Source: Hevea brasiliensis
Lineage: Eukaryota; Streptophyta; Magnoliopsida; Malpighiales; Euphorbiaceae
Direction of reading: 5' to 3'
NCBI RefSeq assembly: GCF_030052815.1
Contig: NC_079504.1
Coordinates: forward strand, 52,968,634 to 53,032,633
Length of the DNA: 64,000 bases
The notes under the pieces are model-generated. The model was given only the letters and a program-made list of their open reading frames with translations, ran no database searches and had not been told where the DNA came from. Of the stretch, positions 25,021 through 33,710 are shown piece by piece. Every line of letters begins with the position of its first letter. The first letter of the stretch is position 1. A program made the position numbers and the translations under genes.

Positions 25021-25887
25021 TTTAACGATCGGGCTCCAACCACTAGAGGAATTGTCCGCTTTAGCCATAAGCCTCACGGTTTTGTCCCACAGGTGGAATG
25101 GAGAACTTCCTAGGAGGTCACCCATCTTAGGATTTCTCTTAAGCGAGCATGCTTAACCCTGGAGTTCTTCCAACTCTCCAGGCCATTTCACTAAAAAGCG
25201 CTTCTAGTGATTAGTTCTCCCATTTTATATATCATTGCTTTTTGAACCCAAGACCATCTTCGTGCTTTGACAATGTGGGATTTGCCTAAGGGACTTTTCT
25301 CCCCCCCTTTCGGGACTCAACATCCTCGCTGAGGTTTGCCTCACCATCACCCAAGAGGACACGCGAGCGGCTCTGATACCAATTATAACGATCAAACTCC
25401 AACCACGAGAGAAATTGTCTGCTTTGGCCATAAGCCTCATACTTTTGTCCCATAGGTGGAATGGAGAACTTCCCAGGAGGTCACCCATTCGCTTAACCCT
25501 GGAGTTCTTCCAACTCTCCAGGCCATTCTACCAAAAGGCGCCTCTAGTGATTAGTTACCCCATTTTATATATCATTACTTTTTGAGCCCAAGACCATCTC
25601 CGTGCTTTGCCAAGTCCCTTAGGCAAATCCCACATTGGCAAAGCACGAAGATGGTCTTGGGTTCAAAAAGTAATGATATATAAAATGGGGGAACTAATCA
25701 CTAGAGGCGTCTTTTAGTGGAATGGCTTGGAGAGTTGGAAGAACTCCAGGGTTAAATGTGCTCGCTTGAGAGAAATCCTAGGATGGGTGACCTCCTGGTA
25801 AGTTCTCCATTCCACCTATGGGACAAAACCGTGAGGCTTATGGCTAAAGCGAACAATTCCTCTAGTAGTTGGAGCCCGATCGTTATA
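25021..25887. mobile_element. Cassandra-type TRIM composite: element (-) plus inverted extra LTR (+)
   Basis: Three LTR copies. LTR(-) 25021-25295; a short internal region with a PPT (C-run about 25300-25310, read as G on the minus strand) and PBS at 25369-25381; LTR(-) 25384-25610 with an internal deletion of about 30 bp and a clipped U3 end; then LTR(+) 25611-25887. Each LTR carries the 5S rRNA-like motif that defines Cassandra. Comparison with the uninterrupted LTR at 53755-53775 shows insertion into ...ataagtatgaaag..., with agtat on the left and aatat on the right as probable target duplication. Both outer ends are U5 ends. No coding, as expected for a TRIM. Confidence 0.88.
25741..25806 (+). 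promoter_or_regulatory. 5S rRNA-like motif in Cassandra LTR(+)
   Basis: gggttaaatgtgct (box A-like) and ggatgggtgacctcctgg (box C-like), spaced as in 5S rRNA genes. The same motif is in LTR(-) at about 25114-25185, and in part at about 25465-25515. Known in the Cassandra family as a pol III-type domain; this is not a functional 5S gene. Confidence 0.85.
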
Positions 25888-26392
25888 AATATGAAAGTAG
25901 TATGAAACTCAAACCAACTATATACATGATAATTGTGTTATCTCAAGTTTAAAGATTATATGCACTAATATGATTATATGACAATGCATTGATAAGAGTA
26001 AACTCCATATGCTTGTCATATGCGTCACTGGTTCGGCCTACTTATCATGTATAAGTGTCTATCATGTCTATTATGTGGCATGAGACTCACCACTCCATCT
26101 TATTTTTATCTTATATAAATACCTTAGGAACAAACATGATTACAATCTTTCTGGATAAGCCATGTCCTGTGTGAAGTATTCTCGATTGTGAACCGATTTA
26201 TGACACTTTGTGCTAGAAATACTATCACTCATATTCTTAATAACTTAAGAATAGAATTTCTAACAAAATATCAATGGACCTTTTCTATTACACATAAATA
26301 CATTATGTAAACGAAAAAGTGAAATTGCCTTTTATTAATAAAATATGTACAAGATACATACTAAATAATATGCTCTAGGGCATACTATTAAT

Positions 26393-28038
26393 AACATCTA
26401 CAGTAATTCCTCACCAATCAACCAGGATATCTCACCCACTAATAAGATATAATTTTCTTTATGAAGATGAACAAGAGTTGTTTACTCATGCAGAAGTAGA
26501 TCATGGATATAATCCACTTACCTATGAAGAAGCTATATCAGATATAGACTCTTCAAAATGGATTGAAGCTATAAAATCCGAAATTGATTCCATGTATAAG
26601 AACCATGTTTGGGACCTTTTTGACCCACCTGAAGGTATTGTACCTATAAGGAATAAATGGGTTTTCAAGAAGAAAATTAGTTCTGATTGAAAGCTAGAAA
26701 CCTATAAAGCGAGGCTAGTAGCCATGTTGCCATGTTGCCATGAGGAGACTTTTTCGCCTGTAGCCAAGCTTAAATCAATTAGGATTCTATTAGCAATAGC
26801 TGCATACTATGATTATGAGTTTTGGCAGATGGATGTCAAAATAGCTTTTCTCAATGGATTCATTAAAGAAAACATTTTCATGGAACAATCTAGGAGTTTT
26901 GAATCCCAAGATAGTTCTAAGGTATGCAAGCTAAAGCGATCCATTTATGGGTTAAAACAAGTTTCGAGGAGTTGGAACATTTGTTTTGATGAAACCATTA
27001 AGTCATTTGGTTTTATAAAAAATGTGGATGAACCATGTGTATATAAGAAGGTTAGTGATAGTGCTATCACTTTCCTTGTCTTATATGTGGATGACATTCT
27101 GTTGATAGGTATGGTTATCAAATACATTCTCCATTAAAGACTTAGGGGAGGCAACCTATATTCTTAGAATTTGCATCTATAGAGATAGAGCGAAAAGAAT
27201 AATTGGTTTATTCTAAAGTCTATACTTGGAAAAGGTGCTAAAGAGGTTTGACATGCTTGATTTCAAGAGAGGATTGTTACCAATAAGACATGGTATCCAC
27301 CTTTCTAAAGAGATGTCTCTAAAGACACCTGAAGAAAGAGAAAAAATGGCTAGGATTCCATATGCTTCGGCTATTGGAAGTTTGATGTATGCAATGATGT
27401 GTACTAGGCTGGATATCGCACATGCTGTTAGTTTGACTAGCAGGTTTCAATCCAATCCAGGTTTGAGACACTGGATAGCTATCAAGAATATCCTTAAGTA
27501 CTTGAGAAGAACTAAGGATTTATTCTTGATTTATGGAGGCGATGACTTGCAATTGGATGGTTATACTAATTCTGATTTCCAATCATATATCAATGATAGA
27601 AAGTCTACCTCTGGGTTTGTGTTCATTTGTAATGGAGGTGCAGTCAGTTGGAAGAGTTCCAAATAGAGCACAACTACTGATTCCACTACAGAGGTTGAGC
27701 ATATTGCTGCATCAAATGCTGCAAAAGAGGCTGTTTGGATAACTAAGTTCGTGTCTGAACTTGCAGTAGTTCCTTCCATTGAGTCAGTAGTTCCTCTCTA
27801 CTGTGATAACAATAGAGCGATCATACAGGCTAAGGAATCTCGGTCTCATAAGAAATCCAAACATATAGAAAGGCGCTACCACATTATTAGAGAGATAGTT
27901 GGGCGAGGCGATGTAGCCATGCAGAAAATAACATCAGTTGAAAATCTAGCTGATCTATTCATTAAGCCTATGTCACAAGCTCAGTTAGACCAACATCTTG
28001 AGAAGATGGGTCTAAGATATTGTAATGAATGGCTCTAG
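26393..28038 (+). pseudogene. Copia B pol: RT and RNase H fragment
   Basis: Plus strand. Starts abruptly in the linker ahead of RT (HEEVDHGDDPLTYEEAIS-like at about 26478) and ends with the canonical EWL stop TAG 28036-28038. RT pieces: WVFKKKISSD then a stop at 26688-26690, a deletion that removes the VAKGF block, FLNGFIKENIFMEQ, LYVDDILLIG (about 27083-27110), a deletion after it, then KVLKRFDMLDFKRG. RNase H: YTNSDFQSYINDRKSTSGFV, stop TAG 27664-27666 where other copies have CAG, and the final helix. Integrase and gag are missing. It joins the minus-strand LTR at about 26391 with no spacer. Confidence 0.9.
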
Positions 28039-28052
28039 TGCTAGTGGGAGAT
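28039..28052 (+). promoter_or_regulatory. Polypurine tract of Copia B (+)
   Basis: tgctagtgggagat immediately before the 3' LTR, as in family A. Confidence 0.75.
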
Positions 28053-30115
28053 TATTAGTAGTATGCCCTAGAGAATATCATTTAGTATGTATCTTGTACA
28101 TATTTTATTAATAAAAGGCAATTTCACTTTTCTATTTACATAATTTATTTATGTGTAATAGAAAAGGTCCATTGATATTTTGTTTGAAATTCTATTCTTA
28201 AGTTATTAAGAATATGAGTGACAATATTTCTAGCATAAAGTATCATAAATCGGTTCACAATTGAGGATACTTCATACAGTACATGACTTATCCAGAAAGA
28301 TTGTATTCATGTTTGTTCCCAAGGTATTTATATGAGATATAAATAAGATGGAATGGTGAGTCTCATGTCATATAACAAACATGATAGGCACTTATACATG
28401 ATAAGTTGGCCAAACTAGTGACGCATATGACAAGCACATGGAGTTTACTCTTGTCAATGCATTGTCATATATCATATCAGTGCATATAATCTTTAGACCT
28501 GAGATAACACAGTTATCTTGTATATAGGTGGTTTGAGTTTGATACTGCTTTCATACTTGTACTGTGTTTGGGTATATGGCCATGTGTTGGCTCCTACTAG
28601 TTATATACGGAGATAGGAGTTGATCAAGATGGAATCTATTACCCTAAGTAAATAGGGATAAAATCCTATGTTCATTTAATTATTCTTGATGTTTCAAGTT
28701 CCTGGCCAGGATAGACAGATTTAGTTAAAAAAGAGTTTCTAACAAGAAAATCTAATTAATAAAGAATTAGAATTACAAGAGAACATAATGTTCATAGCAA
28801 ATGGGGTTTAACATAAACCATGACTCCAGCTCAAATTGAGATTTTGTAATAGAGAGATTCTAGTGCATGGTAACATATGATTATAAGTTCATTTAAGGTA
28901 TTCTTATTACTAATTGGGTGGCCATGACACGCTATGCTAGGTGTCAACCATGGTTTATGAGATGCCTAAAATGATTTAGAGAAATCATTTATGGTAAGAA
29001 AGAGTTCTGATGATATTAAGAGTTGATATCATATCTCAATGCCAATTAGTGATGAGCTTAGTGAGTCACACACATACACAAGTTAATCACCAAGTTAAAT
29101 GTGATTTAATTGATTAATTAAAAGGGTTTGGTTTACAATAAGATTGCAAAGTCTCTAGCATAGCTTGAAACTAAGTCTAGGTTATTGGATGTATAGTATA
29201 AGTTAAATTTATATTTAAAATGTTTAACTATGAATGTAATTGTGAGAAATTAATTAATAGAGATTAATTAATTAATTTAAATTTAATATAAATTGATTTG
29301 AAGAGGAGAAATAATGATTTTGGGTTGAGAACTCAAAATTACAACATGAGGGTAATTTAGTCATTTCACACGGTGACATGTGGCACCATGAAATGGTGAC
29401 ACTTGGGATCATATAAGTTGTTCAAAGTTAAGATTAAGTCTAGCTTCGACATTTGGCTTAATGTGATTAGGTCAATTAAAAATAAGATGCAATGTGGTGA
29501 TGACATGTGGCAAAGGGTTTAAGTGATTACTTGACCTAATTATATAAAGAGAAGTTATAAGAAAAATCAACAACCTCTCCTTTCTCTCTTATGTGAGACG
29601 GCACATAGTGTTCTTCCTCTCCTCTCTTCCTTTCTCACTTGATTCAAAGAAAAATCCCTTGGTTTCTTTGAATTAAAATTGCTAGAAATTGTTTCTGGTG
29701 TCATATACACACATACAACCTCTCTAAAAGTAAGAACCCAAATTATAATTGGTTGACAAGGCTTGAGAAGCTGATTTGGGGGTTTCCGATTGGTGATCTT
29801 AGTGTGTACAAGCTAGAGAGATAACACTTGGGGTCGTAGGTGCTTTCTAAATGTGTCATTTACATCCATAGTGCATCAAAGAGGTTAGTACTTAAACTCT
29901 TCTTTTAAATTAGGATTTAAATGAATTAGTTTGTTAATTCACAATCTTGAATGGCAAACGTAGATCCTAATACATATTAAAAGTGTTTTAATATGCAATT
30001 GAGCATTGAAATTAATTAGGCACATATGAAATGTGGCATGATGCATGTAACCCTAGAAGAAATTTTTTGAAATTCAATGCTCTAATGAACTAATCACCAT
30101 GCTTTCGCTCCTTCA
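28053..30115 (+). repeat. Copia B 3' LTR (2063 bp)
   Basis: Starts tattagtagtatgccc (first TG mutated to TA) and ends ctttcgctccttca. Same family as the split LTR 13865-26391 but in the opposite direction. The right flank from 30116 is not Copia. Confidence 0.9.
29541..29549 (+). promoter_or_regulatory. LTR TATA box (Copia B)
   Basis: tatataaag about 1.49 kb into the LTR. Matching boxes sit at the same relative place in LTR C (52748-52756, minus), LTR D (56362-56371, minus) and LTR E (63458-63465, minus), placing R-U5 at the last 0.55-0.6 kb. Inferred, not mapped. Confidence 0.6.
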
Positions 30116-31001
30116 ATACCTTATAATCCCAAACCTTAATTTGATTTGTAAGGCATAACTTTCAACCATTGGATTAAAGAAAAAAAGGACGGAGGAGTCC
30201 TGGATTGATCGCTGCCCTTAAATCCTTGGTCACTTTAATTCTTGACCTTTAGATGTTGTCCTTTTAAATCCAGGCCCTTCCTATTTTTCATCTTGAATCC
30301 TAGCCCTCCATTTTAAGGCCCTTGTTCCCTATAAATACTCAAAATTTCCACTGTTGAATGGGTTCCTTTTCCTGAAAAGAGTTGAGAGAATATAAGGAGG
30401 AGGTTTTAAAATTGTCAGTTTTCTAAAGAATAGTCATTGTAGCATCAACATCAAAAAGCTTACATTCTCTAAAGAACTCTAACCTGTCACTTTTAAAAAA
30501 TCAATTTGATAGTGCTTTCTCTCTATTTCTAAGCTTTATATGTCAGAACTTAGTCATCCCATCATTGCTAGAGCTTTTTCATTGGCAAAGCTTTTAACAT
30601 CCACATGTTTCTTTTAAAGGGGATAGTTTAAGTCATATTCGCAATTTTATGAAAGTTAGATTCTAAGCTCTATAAATATTTAGTCCTACCAAACTCTTAG
30701 GGAAATAAGGTTAAAATTGATTTATGCTTGCTTTGTAAATATTACTGTTATGCTGTTGTGGTACTAGAAAATTATCATTTATGTCATTTTACTTTATATT
30801 AAAAGCTTTTTTTTTTTTCAAAATAGTTTAAGAATAATAGATTGAGTTCGAATGAAATAATAAGTAGTAGTTAGAGTTTAAATGTAATAAATAGAGTGAA
30901 GAGAGTTCGGATGTTACTATAAGAGATCGACAATAATAAAAGTAGGGTGCATTAGAATGAGCTCAAGCATTGCATGGTAAGCAAATTTGAGAGATTGGAA
31001 A
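30116..31001. other. Unassigned non-coding sequence
   Basis: Not similar to the Copia or Gypsy parts elsewhere in the window. It contains a TATA-like ctataaatactc at about 30331 followed by an A/G-rich stretch, and poly-T at about 30810, which could be the U3/R of an old LTR. No open frame worth calling. It ends at the target duplication ggaaa (30997-31001). Confidence 0.5.
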
Positions 31002-31152
31002 TGTAATGGCCCGGCCCACTAGTGAAATTGTCAATTCTAGGCCGAAGCCCTCACGGTTTTAAAACGCGTCACTAGGAGTTACGAACCACTAACTTATGAA
31101 CCCAACATCTCTCTTGTGTTTTGCTGATGTGGGATTTGCCTAGGGTGTTACA
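31002..31152 (-). repeat. TRIM LTR, minus orientation (151 bp)
   Basis: The reverse complement begins tgtaacaccctaggcaaatc in the intact relative and ends gggccgggccattaca. It is colinear with the LTR at 32790-32940. A PPT remnant atccactcccctta (minus strand) follows to 31165. Confidence 0.85.
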
Positions 31153-31165
31153 ATCCACTCCCCTT

Positions 31166-32159
31166 ATGCCACTTCTGACAGTACTGACAAGCAGAAGAAG
31201 TAGGGGCTGGTCCTCTAAACACTGTCCCTAGAGAGCTGCCTATTGATGGTGTGGACTGGCCTCTCCTAGGTGTGAACTATGGTCTGGGCCCCTGAGACTG
31301 GCCCTGACCCTGTGGTGGTCCTGAACTCTGAGCAGGAGGACCCTTACTCTTCTTGCTGGGAGCAAAAAATGTACTGGACTGACCCGAACCCCTCTTCTGT
31401 TGTCTTTCCCTTCTATTTTGTTCATTCATTCAGACCCTTTCCACTTTTGATGCTACATCAACCAGTTTAGAAAAATCCGTGATCTCCAGTGCTATGATCA
31501 TGACTTTGACGTTGTCATTGAGCCCTTCTTCAAACCGTCTGCACCTCTCTGCCTCTGTAGGGACTATCTCCCTCCCATATCTACTCAGTCTGACAAACTC
31601 ACGCTCATACTCAACCACTGACAACTGTCTCTATCTCAGACTGATAAATTCCCTTCTTCGCTCTTCTAAATACACTTTGCTAATATATTTCTTCCTGAAC
31701 TCTGTGAGGAAGAATTCCCAGGTGATCTATTCAGGTTGCACCTCATTGGTTACTGTGTTCTACCACTGATATGCATCATCCTGAAGTAGGGACACAAAGA
31801 CCCACTGTGTTCTCGCTCGGGGTCAGCTTTAGCTATTTCAAAGACTGATGGTTCTATCCAACCAATTCTGCGCCATGGGATCATCTTCCTCTTCTCGAAG
31901 AAGTCCACGCCCCATGCTTCCTCAATTTCTCCAAATGAGATTGCAGTCTTGGTGGAGGTTGTGGCTGTGGTTGTGGTGGTGGAATTGCCCCCATCATTTG
32001 CCGGTAAAACTCGGTCATTTGTTGAAATAGTGCAAACTGAGGTTGGGCTGGTGCCTCAGTTGCTAGTGGAGCAGGTTCTCCCTTGTCCTCAGACTCAGCC
32101 CTTGGTGGAGCATGACTCTCTACCTCTTCATCAACTGCTCTTTGCGAAGCAGGATCCAT
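31166..32159 (-). pseudogene. Gypsy gag fragment captured between TRIM LTRs
   Basis: Minus strand from ATG 32159 (MDPASQRAVDEEVESHAPPR...). An acidic then proline/glutamine-rich N-terminus is followed by the capsid segment VVEYEREFVRLSRYGREIVPT and RCRRFEEGLND (31624-31430), then a basic P/G/Q-rich linker and the start of a knuckle (CQYCQKWH). It stops exactly at the TRIM PPT, before the knuckle is complete. At least two frameshifts separate the pieces. It differs from the gag of Gypsy-1/2, so it comes from another Gypsy family. Protease and pol are absent. Confidence 0.82.
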
Positions 32160-32269
32160 ATCCTATTCAAAATAAGAAAACAAACAGATTTGCATCAGTG
32201 TCACCTTAACACTTACAAATGCAATGCAATGGTATGGACTCTATCTAGGCCCATAAATGCCTAAACTGA

Positions 32270-32282
32270 TGCTCTGATACCA
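32270..32282 (-). promoter_or_regulatory. PBS of the captured Gypsy fragment
   Basis: The reverse complement is tggtatcagagca, five bases from the LTR fragment that begins at 32288. Confidence 0.85.
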
Positions 32283-32287
32283 CTAAA

Positions 32288-32560
32288 TGTGACACCCCTT
32301 ACCCGTCTACAGTGTAACCAAGCAAGTTATGCCTCTCAGTTTTCCGGAGCACCAATTTATATTTCTATTACAATTTATCCCTTTATAATTCATTTATTTT
32401 CAATTTTGATAAATCTGAATTTATTCGCAAATTTTATAGAAAATCCGGCAGAGTATCGGCTGTAAATTGGAAAAACAGTTCTTCTAAACCTGTTTAAAAA
32501 AACACTTCCAAAATAATTTCCAATTCCAAACTCCATTATATATATTCAAGTCAATCACAA
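32288..32560 (-). repeat. Partial Gypsy 5' LTR (PBS-proximal 273 bp)
   Basis: Starts tgtgacaccccttacccg, as do the solo LTRs at 39715 and 60500, and shares the ttttatagaaaatccggcag and aaaacagttctt segments with the latter. It ends where the plus-strand TRIM begins. A TATA-like tatatataa (minus strand, about 32536-32545) lies close to the break. Confidence 0.8.
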
Positions 32561-32561
32561 T

Positions 32562-32940
32562 GCAAATCCCACATTGGCAAAACATGAGAGAGATGTTGGG
32601 TTTGTAAGTTAGTGGTTCGTAACTCCTAGTGACGCGTTTTAAAACCGTGAGGGCTTTGGCTCAGAGCGAATAATATCACTAGTGGGCCGGGCCATTACAT
32701 TTGTGGTATCAGAGCCGCTCCGTGTTCAACCTTGAGTGATGGTGGGGCAAACCTTACTGAGGACGCTGAGTCCCATAAGGGGGGTGGATTGTAACACCCT
32801 AGGCAAATCCCACATCGGCAAAACACGGGAAAGATGCTGGGTTTATAAGTTAGTGGTTCGTAACTCCTAGTAACGCGTTTTAAAACTGTGAGGGCTTCGG
32901 CTCAGAGCAGACAATATCACTAGTGGGCCGGGCCATTACA
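32562..32940 (+). mobile_element. TRIM, plus orientation: LTR - PBS - PPT - LTR
   Basis: 5' LTR 32562-32699 (first 13 bp missing), PBS tggtatcagagcc at 32704-32716, an internal region of about 75 bp, PPT ataaggggggtgga at about 32775-32788, 3' LTR 32790-32940. No coding capacity. It must rely on enzymes of other elements. Unlike Cassandra it has no 5S-like motif. Confidence 0.9.
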
Positions 32941-32945
32941 GGAAA

Positions 32946-33710
32946 TAACATATATAGCTATCATAAACAATATAGAGTTAGGGAATAATGCATTTTTGTA
33001 GCATTTATGTCATTTTATAGTTCAATAAATCATAAGAGTCCGAGAGAAATGCTACATAGTCTTATTATAAAATATGGGAGTTCAGGAGAGAGTCCTTTCC
33101 TTAAACCCCCTTACAAAAAGTAATTTTTTATGCCTCTTATAAAAATCACAATCTCTTTACATAATATTGGGAGTTCAAGAGAGAGTCCTTTCCTAAAACC
33201 CCCTTCCATATATATGAAAAGCATTTTCTCTCTCAAAGTTTTCTTTTTTTAAATATTTAGAGTTTAGAAGAGAGTCTTTTCCTGTAACCCCCTTCCATAT
33301 CTACGAAAAGCATTTTCTCTCTTGAAGTTTTTTTTTTTTTTTTAAGTATTGGGAGTTCAGGAGAGAGTCCTTTCCTTTGACCCCTTTTCATATTTTTGAA
33401 AAGCATTTTTTACGTCTCTTATATTTTGGAGAAAATTTTTTCATTTAGCATGTTAATAAATATGCAATTTTAAAGCACAAGTGTCCTTCCTTAGATTATT
33501 TTCTTATCGAGGGAGAGTCCTTCCTCGAATTTGATAATCCAAGCTTGCTCAATTCGACTTCATCTTTAAGTTGCAAATGCGTCTATCAATATAGGTAAAG
33601 ATTTTATGGTTGAATTTGCCGATGATGGGACTTTGATTCATTAAATGAGATTCCTCATTGATGAAAAAAACTCTCTAGGCTTTAATTAACATATTCCTTT
33701 TGAATTAGAG
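32946..33710. other. Unassigned sequence with a 4-copy ~91-bp tandem repeat
   Basis: Probably the same old host segment as 30116-31001, split by the TRIM composite. Units begin at about 33076, 33169, 33259 and 33351 with gggagttcaggagagagtcc followed by ccccctt...gaaaagcatttt. No coding. It ends at the target site of Gypsy-2 (tagag, 33706-33710). Confidence 0.6.

Larger units (their letters stand above)
13865..26391 (-). mobile_element. Copia family B 5' LTR, split by element A and by a Cassandra composite
   Basis: The LTR pieces are 13865-15082, 24608-25020 and 25888-26391, about 2.1 kb when the insertions are set aside. The left end is tgaagaagcagaagcatggtg. It matches the plus-strand LTR at 28053-30115 in opposite orientation and is distinct from family A in its R-U5 part. 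The right end (about 26391) has lost its canonical terminus and joins Copia pol sequence of the opposite strand. A short local duplication of about 30 bp (24891-24921 and 24962-24990) is also present. Confidence 0.85.
31002..32940. mobile_element. TRIM composite carrying a Gypsy gag/LTR fragment (1939 bp)
   Basis: Left: one TRIM LTR in minus orientation (31002-31152) plus 13 bp of its PPT. Middle: minus-strand Gypsy sequence (gag, leader, PBS, part of 5' LTR; about 31166-32560). Right: a complete TRIM in plus orientation (32562-32940). The outer ends are perfect inverted repeats (tgtaatggcccggcccact at the left, its complement at the right), and the whole is bounded by ggaaa at 30997-31001 and 32941-32945. 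It looks like one insertion of a chimeric molecule. Confidence 0.75.

Noticed and set aside
25741..25806. Possible 5S rRNA gene
   Set aside because: Only the box A/box C region is present, inside a short LTR with TRIM ends; it lacks the 5' half of 5S rRNA and is repeated with each LTR.
30116..31001. Host gene promoter or first exon (TATA-like box at about 30331)
   Set aside because: No start codon context, splice pattern or coding stretch follows; an old LTR is at least as likely.
31848..32209. Plus-strand frames rich in V/W
   Set aside because: Antisense of the proline/glutamine-rich gag N-terminus of the captured Gypsy fragment.
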